This document shows positions 1 to 13,184 of a stretch of 64,000 bases of DNA, in pieces; position 1 is the first letter of the stretch, and each line of letters starts with the position of its first letter. The position numbers were made by a program, and so were the translations under genes. This DNA comes from Nymphaea colorata (taxonomy: Eukaryota; Streptophyta; Magnoliopsida; Nymphaeales; Nymphaeaceae): contig NC_045141.1 in the NCBI RefSeq assembly GCF_008831285.2, positions 23,772,742 through 23,836,741 on the forward strand, in the 5' to 3' direction. The notes below the pieces were generated by a model, which worked only from the letters and a program-made list of their open reading frames with translations, ran no database searches and was not told the origin of the DNA.

Positions 1-13
1 ATATGTTTATATG

Positions 14-188
<175 letters not shown>

Positions 189-1750
189 GCACACACAGAG
201 ACAGAGAAAGAGATCCCTCAACTCAATACCAAGATGCCTCAATGCCATCAAGATAAAATGTCTTTGTGAATTGAACGGAGAACATGCTTATTACATGCCA
301 CCCAGTTGTGCCATCCATAATTGGGCGAGAGAGAGGGGTAGGCCTCAGTTATTAAAACTCAAATTTACTGAAATCACATTTACATCTAAGATCCAAGAGT
401 TACCAAACACGACATATCACTACTTGTCATCTATTGCTTGATTTGCTCCCTAGTTTGTAGAGCATGGAAACTAATAAATATGAGACTGCCACAGCAAATA
501 ACTGAGGCCTACCACCACGGTCGATATTTTAAAACATCTTTCTTTTAAGAGGGAAAGTTGGCGATCGATTTTTACTTTTTTCATTGATGCGGTAAATTAT
601 GATTATCTGAAAATTGTGCAAATGGAGTCTCAAGTTTTCAGAACATAACGAGCCTCAAAATTTGAAGACCTACAAAGAGACCTTCAGGTTTTACTCCATA
701 GTCACAAATCTGCGCCCTCACTGGCAAAGATGGACGAAGACTCTCTTTCCTTTTGCTAATGACCAAATTATGTCGCTCTGTACTGTATCCTCCTGTTAGC
801 CCGCTTGTAAAACTTTTATCCCTTCCCGACCAGAGGTAATCCTTTTACACTGTGCAGAAATAATACTACAACAATTTATAGAAGGCCCAAAGACCACCTT
901 CTTTTGTGTCATAACATTGTGTAGGAGATTGCTTCTAGATACCCACAAAATCAAAATATTTGTAGATTGTTCAACTCCTCACTAACACATAAGCAATGGC
1001 TGCCGTTTGCCAAGACCACCATTGTGCTGATTCTCTTCTTTATCTTTTGTTCTTCACGGGCGCTTCAAACACTCGACGTTTGGCAGGTCCTTCCAAAACC
1101 AGGGATCTTAGTGTGGGTGATCATTTTCTCACATGAAACAACCCCTTTTTGATGGAGAATATGATAAAATTCAAGAACAACACTAGAGGACCACTTCCAG
1201 CAGGTCGTCTTCACAACCTGTTGCAATTACAGTAATATTACAGATCAGCTTCCATCTTCAATATTTAAACTATTCTGCTTTAATGAAGTTGGGGTTAGCA
1301 TCAAATTCCATCTCCCCAACCAATTTGCTCTTTACGTTGCACAAACTGAATACCAATTCTGTCTGTATTTAAGTTAACGGCCCAGGCATTTTGTTATATT
1401 AGTTATTTCAAATAACTTTCTGTCAAGTGTCAACAACCGTCAAAAACAGGGGTTCAGTTGTGAGCATCATTTAAGTAAAACTTGAGGGCCTCCATGTTGG
1501 CCTTCGAAAGTTGAGGGTCGATGTGTTATAGGCTTGGAAACATGTGCGTCTATCTGTTATTTTTTCTTATCATTTCCTTCTGATGTAATGGGCTGTGAGT
1601 CGTGGCGGCTCACCATGTTTTTTTTTTTTTTCTTCTCTTTTCTTTTTTCAAAATGATGATCGTGAAGCCCAATCGCATCTTATAAAAATAATACCATGGA
1701 AGTAGAAGGTTCAAACTTAATGTGTAGTCATGAACTTAACATGACATCTT

Positions 1751-2008
1751 TTAAATTATCTTCTTGCCATCTGCCCAAGGAGCCATGGACCACTCACCAT
1801 TGTCCCATATGCTAGCGGAGTTCCCGATGCCCACGACGTACCAGTTGTCCTTCGGCCTTGCGATGGTACCAAGTGGCAGTATGATGGAACGTGCAGGGTT
1901 CAGAACTGGTCTATGAAGCGTAAGAGAGAGGACTACGAAGCCTATGAGGCATAAACCACTCATCTTTGTTTCCCACATGCTAACAGAACAGAGCTCATGG
2001 TTTCCCAT
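1751..2008 (-). CDS. Unrecognised small ORF (85 aa)
   Basis: This ATG-initiated frame encodes an N-terminal hydrophobic stretch (GLCLIGFVVLSL) and a C-terminal part reading IGNSASIWDNGEWSMAPWAD. The latter faintly recalls the zf-RVT region of plant LINE-type reverse transcriptases (GNG-S-x-x-W). No splice structure or partner domain is visible. It may be a LINE relic or a chance frame, and I assign no function. Confidence 0.2.
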   Translation of the reverse strand: MGNHELCSVSMWETKMSGLCLIGFVVLSLTLHRPVLNPARSIILPLGTIARPKDNWYVVGIGNSASIWDNGEWSMAPWADGKKII

Positions 2009-2268
2009 ATCTTACAAGCCCACAGTTTTGGTGCATCCGAAGCAGTGTTGTAAAAATCAGTTTCTGAACCAAACTATGAAGTTGCCAATTCGGTGGATCG
2101 GCCTATTTTGATTCAGGTAAATCAGTAAAAATTTTAGAAAATCATTTGAAAAAATAAATGAAAATTGTAAAATTAAACAAAATAAAAAATAAATATAATA
2201 AAATTCTAGTGACAATTTGAATGTAGCGTTTTTGAATCAGCTGATTCGGGCCAATTCTGGTGACGCAG

Positions 2269-2291
2269 ATGATGATTGGCTTGCAACACAA
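2269..2291 (+). repeat. Inverted 23-bp copy of part of the FMO last exon
   Basis: The 23 bases ATGATGATTGGC...ACACAA at this position match exactly, in opposite orientation, a piece of the last FMO exon at 2673-2695 that encodes the DDWLATQ motif. The surrounding bases do not match. This suggests a tiny inverted duplication or filler-DNA copy made during break repair. Confidence 0.7.
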
Positions 2292-2510
2292 CGTAAGGCA
2301 CAAGACAAGTCACCTCTATCCAGTAGTAACATCAAAGCCCTGCAGCCAGTTAACAGAAAACTAATTTTATCGTCCAGAAATTTCAATGGTTCACCATGAT
2401 TTCCTAAGAATGAAAAGCTTGCTTCATTCTTTATCAGAATTATTACAGAAGTTTCAGCGAAACAATGTTCTCACAAGTGCTACATGGAAAAGAGTACATG
2501 AAAGATACCG

Positions 2511-5500
2511 TCATATTTTCAACGTCTTAAGTGAAAGGAAGTGTTCCTGGGCTTGCAAAACCAAATCATGGTCATCCCATTCATCACGATAAGTTTCAGG
2601 CTGTGCCCGCCTCCTCTTGGAAACCTCAGCATACATCTTCCTTCTCCAATTCTCCACCTTCGGATATCCACATTGTGTTGCAAGCCAATCATCATACTCA
2701 AACTACAAGTAGAAAATGGCTTTTGACCAAGTCAGTAGCATGAAAATCAATTCCACGGAACAAGAGATCCTGACATAACTAACAGCCGACACACATTGTT
2801 CAACAACAAGAAGTTTGCAGCTTAGCTAGGCACCATTGACAAAGCAATCTCTGTCCAGTGTCTGGCGAGATAAGGAGGGGGGCTTCGGTTTCTATTCCCC
2901 TGCATACTAAGTCCTTATTTGTTTCACATAGTTTTCTGTCAAAATAGATCATTCTACCGAACATATCAAAAATTGGTGGCCAAATATAACCAACAACATA
3001 AAATGAGAGGCACCCAGCATCAATAAATGATAGTTTTGCTTTGTCAGGGCAAAGGTTAGTCCTACCTCCTATGCAGATTGCATTTTGAGATCAAAATTCT
3101 ATCCCATGAAAATTTTGTAAAGTTGAAAAAAAAAAAAAAAGGCCCAAGAGATGTACAGTTCTAACCTGGTAACCATCCATGTTATGCGTGTATCTTTTAG
3201 GATAGCCAGTAGCTTTTAGCTGGGTATAAAAGGCTTCCACGTCATCCATCATCTCTTGTTCAGTTGGCAGTGCAATCCTTCCTGAGAGAATGCCCGCCAC
3301 CCATTTGCTTTGTAGTTCAAACAATGGAAAAGGAACAACCTGCAATAAGTAGGTGATACTTTTATCAGTTTATGCCTTCCATTATAATCATATCGTTGGT
3401 TTTATACTAGGCACCAGAGAAAACCTTCCAGGGTATCCCAATAAAAGAAAGAGACGGTGCTAATGATGGTGGGAAGATGTGCTTATAAAGCGGTCCTACT
3501 CGGTTGTCATCCACTGTCACAATAACATTTGTGTCCAGAAATGGGAAATAATATTTATAGCTGCAAAAAAGAAGATAACAGCATGGTCAAAATTATCAAA
3601 TTTAACAAGGCCAAAACAACAAAAAGCATGCTTCACAAACAAAGATTGATTGTCTACAATGCAAAGACCGAAAGTATGTTCTCAAATATGAAAACCAAGA
3701 TCAACCAAACTGATATGTCTGTGCTACTGCTGCATTCAAGGAAAATAAAACCTTAAACTTCTACCTTAATCTAGGATTTTCTTTCATGATCTTGCAACTG
3801 TTTGCTCAATTGCTTGTTTGTTAGATTACTGTGATCAACTGAGGTCAAGCAGGGCAAGGGAAAATGGACATCTATGAATCACTTTAATCCAGACTATTTC
3901 AGCTTCATTCTTAACACATATACTATACCCTGTACAGTGCAGAATGACATCTGCAATTACTGAAGTTCCATCATTGAAGATCACCGTGCCATCTTCAAGG
4001 GTGCCTTGAATCTGCAGGGATTCGGCTATATTAGTTTTACCAAATTTATTGCTCGGTGTTGTCACTTACTCTTTCTCCATTATGTTTTTTAACAACTTCT
4101 TGACACTACAAAAACAGAAGAACCACAGAAACAATGATTATTACCATAGGATGGAGCCACATATTATTATAGCCTGTTTGACTCTTTGTTGTTTCATCAG
4201 ATGCAGACCTTGAAGAAACATGGACTTCCTTGGCCACGGGAGCAATATCTCTAGAAATATCAGTAGCACTGGCTGCGCTGCCTATAAGAACCACAACCTG
4301 ACAACAGGCAGGTAAAAAAAGTGAGAGACAACAGTACTTGGAATCCTACAACGATGATCCAGGCTCCAGACCATCTTAACAAATACCAAGTTGAGGATGG
4401 CATCGTGCAGCCTTACTCTCTGTCCACAAAAGAGGAATGGTCTATAAATTTGTGACGTATTCAATGTAAAAACCACATCATTAAGGGATAGATTATAGAA
4501 AAAAAGTGAAAACCGTTAAAAAATGAAGGGTGCGGTAAAACCTGTGCTTATTAGCTGATGTCACAGGCCAGCTGATCCATATAAAAGGACAAGATATACA
4601 AACCAATATTAACTGAACTACTTGCATATTTTTTCTGAAATCTTCATACTAATAAAACACAAATAGAAACAAAGTCTAACTGAGTTGATTATTCCTGAAC
4701 TACACTGCAAGAGCTGGTTCGAAGTAGAGCCTACAAGGATGTCTAGCATTCACAACATAGTTGCTGACAAACCGCCAACAATTATTAGCTGGCATATTGC
4801 AAACTGTTAACATACCTTACCTTGGAATGATTCGGGAACACGATAGTTGTGACTGTGAATTTGTTTCCCAGGCCACCTGTCAACACCTGTAAACAGCAAA
4901 TGCAAACCTCATGGAACAGCAAAATGACCCTAATTCAGCGGAATAGTGCTCGTCTATGCATTAGATACCTCATAATCAACGCATTATTAATACTTCAGTA
5001 CCAGCCAAAAGCATATCAAAAAATACGGAGAGCTCAAGATGTGAGAACTGCTAGACACGAGATTAAAACTAGAATAGCACTGTCTACAAGAATAGAAGCA
5101 AATGCCATCTTAGACATGCCGACCAAATAGGCTTTTTCATCCACAGAAGCGAGTAGTAATATATCACTCTTATCTCAAGCTAAACGAGATTGCAGTGAAC
5201 ACATAATTTTTGTTCCTTTAGGCTTTAACCAACTCTATAAGCACACTGCGAACAACTATGTAGAATCGAAGAACCCATTACAAATACATGACTGAAAACC
5301 ATTTCATTGCAAGGTACAGTAAACATCGCGAAGTCATCTGTCCATAACCACGCAAACAAAGGAGCACGATCTAGCTGCAAGCATTATTGGACCAACTATT
5401 CTTAGTGAAACGACATAATCTTGCAATCAAACAGTAGGCAATAAGAGGAAACGCAGCACTAAAGATGCAATTGTATATCTCTTCCGAGAAAATCTAAAAA

Positions 5501-6409
5501 TATTCATGCCGAATTTCTTCACGATACGAAACGATTATCACGGAAGATTACTCATTTTCTTAAAAGTTAAAACAAGGAATAACACCAATGGTCACCATCA
5601 AAAGAGGTTGCAATAAGGAGGTCACAACTACGCTGCAATTGTATCTTTCCGCAATGGAAACGAAGATGATGCCTCAATTGCATTTTGTCATCAAAATGGA
5701 TCAAACTTTAGTTTATTAAGGAATTATACCAAAACGAAGATGATAAACAAAGGCATGAAACCGCAGCAACGCGAAACTGGGGAGAGAAAAATAGGACAAA
5801 AAGTAAATTACCAGGGATGTCTGCAATCCGGGGTTCCGTGTAATGGCCGTTGCAGACAAGGACGCCATCGAATAGCTCATTCGTATCAAGAGACACATCA
5901 TCGTCGAAGACCTTCCGTGATTGGACCAGCCACTTTCCGTCGGGCACCCTGCTCACGTGAAAGACATCGGTCTTGAATCGGATACACTTCAAGAGATTGA
6001 AGTCCCTAGCAAAGTCGGAGAGGTAGGCGAGTACCTCCTCGTGGCCGGGAAACCGCCGACCGTCCCGGCCAGGCACCTCCTTGAATGGGTAGTCGAAGAA
6101 CCCCATGACCTCCCTGGGTAGGTTGGTTCGGAGAGAACGGTAGAGGCTGGTTTGAACTACCATGCGTTTGGGATCGACCCCCAGAAGGTCATCGGACTCG
6201 ACCTCCGGCGTGTAGACCCAGGTGCCGCCGACACTGTCCCCCAGCTCGAAGACCACCACACGGTGGCCCTCCCTCCTCATCTCCCTAGCAGCCACCAGGC
6301 CAGCAGCTCCAGCCCCAATCACTGCCACCTCCTTCGCAGCCGTCCTTCTGGGGACGGTCGAGCGGCTTCCGGCGACTGTCAAAGCCGTTCGAGTGGTGGG
6401 CATTGCCAT
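2511..6409 (-). CDS. Flavin-containing monooxygenase, FMO GS-OX-like (468 aa, 7 exons)
   Basis: FAD- and NADPH-dependent oxygenase. Plant GS-OX enzymes S-oxygenate methylthioalkyl glucosinolates, but GS-OX-like members occur in all plants and their substrates are mostly unknown, so the substrate here is open. Exons: 5812-6409, 4816-4886, 4145-4297, 3929-4011, 3425-3560, 3166-3339, 2511-2702. All junctions are GT-AG and the phases agree, giving 1407 nt without a break. The FAD motif GAGAAG is at residues 32-37. The FMO signature region WPGKQIHSHNY is at about 204-214, with W where many FMOs have F, as is usual in this plant class. The NADP-binding GSAASA is at about 229-234 and HCTGY at 299-303. 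The C-terminus has the plant DDWLATQCG block. I start at the ATG at 6409; the frame stays open upstream but has no better ATG, and a second Met follows two codons later. The long intron between exons 1 and 2 (about 0.9 kb) holds nothing I recognise. Length is normal for the family. Confidence 0.93.
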
Positions 6410-9227
6410 CTTCGTTGGAGCAGAAACGTACAAACTTCGGGATCCAATTTCTAGGACCGTGAGACGCCCTCTCTCCCTGGCTCCCTATTTCTGATAATAA
6501 CAAGAAATACGTATGTGCAACATATAGGTTCAGAATAATCAAACTTACGGGAAAGCTTATGAATTGCGAAATGAAACATCGATTGGGGAGGTCGCATTTG
6601 AAAAAACATTTCAGCGTTAAGTCACGAGTTGTTGTGTGCAAGTTGAGACGGTAATAAGAAAAAAAAAAAAGTTAGAATGTAACACAATCACTGTACTTTC
6701 TCGTGAAACCAGTGAAGTCCAAGCTCATGCACGCAATAGTTTTGCATAAATGCTCGATTAAAATCTCTATGCAGATGGAAGGAAACAACAATAGGTGAAG
6801 ACAAGAGCTTTTCTTTGGTATTCGTCTTGGTATAGCTGAAGATAAGAGGTTTCTTCTGCCACAAGCCTAAATCTGCCGAGAGAGTTTTTTGAGGAGGCCA
6901 GGAAGAATGGCTTGGAGCTTAGCAGCTTCACACTGAGCAAGAAGGCGGCATGGTAAACATGCACATGCCATGTAATAATCAGGCTTGTAGTCTGATGCCT
7001 ATGAGGTAAATATTTCCTCCTTTTCCTATTATTTATAAAATAATAGAAGATGAAGAAAATTACAAAAATATGATCAAAGTTGATGATTTTACAAAAACAT
7101 GCTCAAGGGGACGCTTTGGCTTCATCCGCGTTCAACTGAACATAGACATAGATTAGCCAAAAGGTTACGAAGGTGTTTATCCTTCAAAGATGAAATTGCT
7201 GCTGGAGCTTATGGACGTTGATATAGAATTTTTGGATCCACTTTCATTAGTCCCCGACAAATTTTATATTTAACTCTTAAGATGGCCTCCTCTAATGAGA
7301 AAGCATCAAAGCGATGTCCAAATGGCGAAAGATAAAGCGGAAACAGAAAAATTTGCACTAATCTGAAAGAGAATCTATTGTGCTCAATTTCACATCCCCA
7401 AACAAAGAAGGATCAATAACAAGTATTATACAAAACAGCATCCAAGAGAAATGGATGCAAAAGACAATACAACTCAACCACACGTCTTCTTAGAAAGAAA
7501 GAGAAGCATGGCATAAAACTCTGTTTGCCACACGCCGCACTTTGAAGTGTCTGTATCCATCATTTGCATTCAAAAGGAATAGCTCCCACAAAACTCAGAC
7601 CACCGACGATCAGGCGGACTTTCACGGACTGCCAATGAGATGTTAATGCTTTCACCAGCTGCCAGTGATGTTGGCTACTACATATACAAATTCTGAACGT
7701 AGAAGTTGAGCTGCTGATTAACTTTGGCCGGCATTAGAAAAAAACTGATAAGAAATAGGAAGGTAAGGCGGATAAAACATGATTGAAAAGGGAGGAAAAT
7801 ACTGAACCACCACATAAAGGCCGACAATCGACGGACAAAATGTGAAGAGGGTAAAAAACTTATAGATGAGATCACTTCTGTATTTTTATTTTAATGTTAA
7901 ACACTTCACATGTTCCCCCACCGTTGAAAAAGTAATCCATTACACAACCGATCAGGAGATGAAAATTTGAAGAAGGAATTTGTTAAATAACCAAAAGTAA
8001 CGTTCCTTTTTAAAAAATTTCAAGTTGCAGAAATTTTAGGTCCCATTACAGGACAGAGAAAAGGTCGCAGAAAACAAAAGTGGCAAAGTGCCAAGATCAA
8101 AGGGCTCTCAGATAGTGGAAAATAGGATCGACAAGATTGTGCCTCGTCCAATCATTTTCCATAGTTTATGTGGACGGCCCCACATGATCATTACCTCACC
8201 CGACTCATTGGAGCGTGGTGGCCAACATAAATAGTACACCCATGATCTTAAACCAGGACCTCTCTCCTCACATGTTGTGGAGAAGACAAACTGTTGAAGA
8301 TCCAAAAGATGCACTTTATGCACGGCTAAATCAGTGAGCCCATGACTTCAACGGCTGAGAGAGAGGACGATGCATATGCCAAATTATACTGGTAAGAAAA
8401 AGTTTATGCTGCCAAGTAAAAAGACAAGAAACATATAATTGATCAACAGACGATTGGCAGGAAGTGCAAAACAAAGATTCAGAGACCACCTTACGGGCCA
8501 GGGCATGGAAGCCTTCACTAAAACCAACAGCGTCACCAAGGGCTATTACAGAACTTTGTGGGATCTATTACAGAACTTTGTGGGATACCCACCTCGCTGC
8601 TGATGTCAGGAGAATAAAATGGGTAATTTTAACAGTTCCAAAGACAAGCAATTTTACACATTGAAACTTATATCCATAATAGTTGAAGCCTTATTTGCCT
8701 CCCGAAACATTTCTACACTACCAGCAGAATGAAAGGAGAAGATGGGGTACAACAGCAGATCCATATGGCTAAACCAACTCAGGCTATAATTGGCTCTCTA
8801 TCATGAAATGATAATATTAATTAATCTGTGAGCCTTATGAACTAATTTTATTGAAACAAAACCATATAGACTTAGATGCATTTGCTTGCATACAGACGAC
8901 CAAAATAATCTCACACCAGAGTATCGTTCAGACATACTCAACTAACGAAAGCTGGAATTGATCAAGCAAGATTCAATAAAATGAGTTGACTGCAACAACA
9001 AAAATGGCTGCTCTGAATAATTCGAGGCACCACAATTTACAATTACAGATTCATGTTCGCAAAGTAGCCAGTAGGAAGAGAAAAAAAAAGGAGATGTTTC
9101 TGAGAAAGAAAATAAATGCAAACAATGTGATGCCTGCAACAAAGAGAATACGTGCGAACAATGCCACAGTAGTCGACCACGGTTCCTCCAATGAAGAATG
9201 TATTAGCCTCCACCAACAACTCTTGGA
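6410..9227. other. Intergenic region between FMO and APT
   Basis: This is FMO upstream DNA and APT downstream DNA, AT-rich. No complete gene is visible. Short coding-like frames occur, for example a minus-strand open run at roughly 6870-6990 and a plus-strand run at roughly 7170-7275, but neither has a recognisable domain. A 22-bp perfect tandem duplication lies at 8543-8586. Confidence 0.5.
8543..8586. repeat. Perfect 22-bp tandem duplication
   Basis: The unit CTATTACAGAACTTTGTGGG plus two bases occurs twice head to tail (8543-8564 and 8565-8586) without a mismatch, so the duplication is recent. Confidence 0.95.
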
Positions 9228-12200
9228 TCAATGTGACTCCACAAGTATGTATAATGACTTCCCGTTCAACCTCTCACGACCCTGTACACATATAGCATCC
9301 CATTATACGCAAATTATCCAACATATTTGGCATCAAAACTTATTCATTAGAAACACACAATACCGTTACAGAAAAAATAAACTTAATTTACTCGAAGATA
9401 TAAGGCTTAACATTATCCCAAACTTGCACAGTAACAGACACAGATACTGCAACAAAAAGTCACTGCCAACCATAAGAAGCTCAGAACATTAAACAAGGAA
9501 TATTCCTTGCAAAGAAGATCTCAACAAACAAATGCAAATCAACTCTTTCAAACGAGTACTATGTTCATTTGTTGAACATAATCATCAAGAAGTCTTCAAA
9601 ATATATCCAAAAATTCCCAGTTCAGTGTTTAGCTTCCTCAGGAAGAACCACCAAAGTTTCCTAAACTGGCATAGAAGAGGTAGATACCAAAGTCAACATG
9701 ATCAGCCAGAGTCCAAAAACAATTTTATGATACTCAAATTAAGGTCAGAACCTCTACAACAAGAAAACATCAGCAATGGAGATCACTTAATGAACATGAG
9801 GACCCGTCAAAACACACCAAGTGACCAAACTGACATAACCAAAGATTAAGAAATGCAACCAGAGATATAATCCTATTTTTGGACATCTAACAAAGGAAAA
9901 CAGCAAAGCTACTAAAAGTGCAACCATTCAGATCAAGCATATCATGTACGCATGCAGAATACATATGATTTACACAAACAAATGAATATTTATGCACATG
10001 ATGGTCTAAATAAAACTGGAACATAACCAGTTAAGAACAGAACAAATACCTTTAGCTCTGGTAACTCAATTACACAAGCACATTCCAACACCTGTGCACC
10101 GACTCGTTCTGCAACAAGAATGGTCCTCAATAGACGGTTAGAATGAAATAAAATGCAAGACCTACTAAGACATCCAAATGTAAGAGCAAAGCAAAACAAT
10201 AACTAATCACTGAATCCAGAGTCCAGTGTCAGAATAACATGTAGAAATCATGAATGTCTTGCAAATAAAACAACTATTGAAGTACAGATTTACATCAGTT
10301 AAATCAATGTTCATGCCTTCCAATGTCACTAAAACAAGCCAAGGAGAAACAGAAAGAAAGCCGATTAGTCGATAAAAGAAAATATCTCAGAAAAACCAAT
10401 TGCGACCAAACACTACCCAGTTTACAGAAAGAGAAAAAGAAAAAACAATTTGTAATCATTTCAGAAATTCAAGACAAGGACGGTATAACATTGAACAATA
10501 ATTTACAGCTGGATTGGCGACAAAAAGAAGCGCTGGAAAAAAAAAAACACAAACTTAGAGTGGACATTTTTACTATTTTAAGATTAGATAAACGTCCACT
10601 CAACCAGTGAAGACAGCTCAACCAACAAGAAAGCTTCTAAGCTGATCATTGATAAAAGCGAAGGCCTCCTCAAACAAGTTAGATGCATTTGATATTCAAA
10701 AACAATAAGAAATTACAGAAAATTGTGTAATCATCAAATCACAGGATAATGAAAATCAGCCACACAAATTAACCACATAATCGAACATCGATTGCTATGA
10801 AAAAAATAAAATGCATTATCAACTATGTTTAGCCTCGATTTGAAGTTGCCCGATGCAAAGCTCAAAAGTGATGCTGGTTTTCAAGAGGTGGAGACAAAAC
10901 ACACCGAGAAGCTTTATAGCTGCGCATAGAGTGCCTCCTGTTGCAATTAAATCATCTACGACCAATGCAGTCTCACCAGGTTCAACTGCCCCAACATGCA
11001 TTTCAAGACAATCTGTACCATATTCTAGGACATATTCTTCAGAAATAACTTCACCTGAGGCAAAAAGGAATGAAGTCGGATAAATTAATTCACACAGCCA
11101 AATGTTCATCGACGGGTGCATGACCAATAGAGGTCAAACAACGACCAATGCATGCTCGTTAAGCAGGTGATCAGAAAGTAGACGTACTTGCAAAGGAGAA
11201 AACTATGAAAAACAAAACTCAAAATTGGAACTGCAATAAAATTGCTTGAACTTGAATAGAGAGGAAATTTACTAAATCAATCACTATGAGCAACAGAAAT
11301 ACCAAAATAATGAGGGAAATCCAAAGAAAAAAAAAAGTATACAAGCTAATGTCTAGAAAAACTAATATGGAATATGCACTGATTGCGACTCGCAGTGAAG
11401 TTAAGCACACAAGACTTGACACACTCAAACTTACTAAACCATGATAGAAAGCCAGAAAATAAGCATGAAAATTAAAACTAACCATCTCCTCCATGTATAT
11501 TAGTTTGAGATGGCATACCAGGCAATTTTCTTGGTTTTCTTAGTGGAACAAACTTCGCACCAATCTCCAGAGCAATCGGTGGTCCAAATATAAATCCTCT
11601 AGCCTCAATCCCTGTCCATTCATCAATTATTTCATAACAGAACAAGGAAAAACGGGAAACAAGAGACAGAATCAGTAAACAACTTCTTGAACACCGACCA
11701 AAACAAATCGGCACAAACAATAGAGAACCTAAACAAAGCAGAGGAGCAAAAAAAAGTCATGGACAGACATACTTCAGATTATAAGAAGACACCGCAAAAG
11801 GTAGTTTACCAAAGTTAATTATCTACCATTTTCACAATTTCTTAAAGTCCACTAATTCTCCTGAGAGAAACCATCCAAAACAAAAGTCTTATATTCTCTG
11901 ACGGGGTGGAGCACAACGAGATCAAAGACAAGATCATGGGACCACTTAGAAGGACAATGGCTGCATAGAAAGAATCATCATCTTGTGTCAGACACATGCG
12001 AACAAAAATTTGGCAGACGCTTTTTCAATCTATACCGATTTCTATACTCCCATTATCTGCAATTTCGATGCACGTAAGACCGCATTTAGAACCGATCTGT
12101 TTCCTCCTTTGTGCATCAGCACATGCTCCAGGCTTATCAAATACCAATATTCCTAATCCTATCTTCAAACAAAGAAAAATAGAAAAGGATACTATGCGGG

Positions 12201-12631
12201 TGTGCGGGTGAGAACAATCTCAAACATTTTTAGGAGATGGGTAGAGATCGAAATGAGGAAGACCAACAGCGGCAGAGCACATGTGGGAATCGGCGAACGG
12301 AACCAGGTAAGCAGAATCCAAAACCAAGCCTGCCTTTCTACCATAAGAGCTGGCAGACTCGCATGGTGAGGGATCCAATTCCAGGCCACCCATTTAGTTC
12401 TCGAATCGGTTCTCTCTCCGCCCTGCTCTCTGTGAAACACGGACATACACGCCCTGGAATCAGCTTCCTTTCCGCGGTGCTCTCCGTGAAGAAATAAACA
12501 CACGCAGACACTCACACAAACACAGGCACGCGCGCGGGCAGACACATACGAGGGAAGAAAAGGATCCATGCAATGAAGCTTTGAAGAACACAAAAATAAC
12601 CAAAAGAAAAGGAAGAGAATAAGAGAAGTAT

Positions 12632-12667
<36 letters not shown>

Positions 12668-13184
12668 ATGCAAGAAAGAGTATAAGGGATGAATCTTGTA
12701 CAAGGAAGAAAAACTAAATGTATCGATGTGCAATGCGAAAAGAGTGGCCTCCGGAACAGAGAGAGAGAGAGAGAGAGAGACCAGCGACGACGGAGATGTT
12801 CTTGTCTTTGTAACGCTCGACGAAGAGATCGATGGTGTCCTTGAATGCCTTCGGTTGCAACAGCAAAGTAGTAATATCCTGAAACATTATGCCTATCTCC
12901 AGCGTCGCCACCGATAAGAAAAAAAACAAAAAACAGAAAAAAAAAAAAAAAAAAAAAAGCGAATCAGTCAACAAGAACACCGCCCATCACAAAGAAGCTC
13001 ATGCAGACTAAAGTCTACCAAGGTATGAAGCTAAAGAAAGGAAAGGGAGGAGAGGCTAACCCGGCTTCGGGAAATTGGGAACGACACGGATGGCGGATGA
13101 GATGGCTTGGAGTCTGGGGTCGTCCACTACCTTCTCCTCCGGCTTCTTCTCATTGTTCACCTCCTGCTTGGCTTCCGTCATCAT
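9228..13184 (-). CDS. APT3: Adenine phosphoribosyltransferase (196 aa, 6 exons)
   Basis: Purine salvage enzyme: adenine + PRPP gives AMP + pyrophosphate. Plant isoforms also act on cytokinin bases and are mostly cytosolic. Exons: 13061-13184, 12782-12892, 11519-11611, 10905-11054, 10050-10108, 9228-9281. All are GT-AG with consistent phases, 591 nt in total. The PRPP-binding motif [11 protein letters not shown] is at about residues 141-151. Other family blocks seen are [42 protein letters not shown] and [14 protein letters not shown]. The tail reads [17 protein letters not shown], which resembles the APT3-5 group more than APT1. The first ten or so residues are charged and variable, and the start is the first of two adjacent ATGs. 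Introns 1 and 2 carry (GA)n tracts and a poly-A/T run. The last exon is only 54 nt and lies 0.77 kb beyond exon 5. The symbol rests on the tail and the gene order, so isoform assignment is tentative; the enzyme family is certain. Confidence 0.93.
12637..12666. repeat. (GA)n microsatellite in APT intron 2
   Basis: An uninterrupted GA tract of about 28 bases lies in the intron between APT exons 2 and 3. A second shorter GA tract at about 12759-12781 abuts the donor side of exon 2, so in the sense strand the donor GT is followed by a CT-rich run. Confidence 0.9.

Noticed and set aside
5740-6494. Several plus-strand open frames
   Set aside because: They are shadows of the first FMO exon on the other strand.
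6840-6990. Candidate last exon of APT
   Set aside because: A much better last exon with the family tail ([13 protein letters not shown]) was found at 9228-9281.
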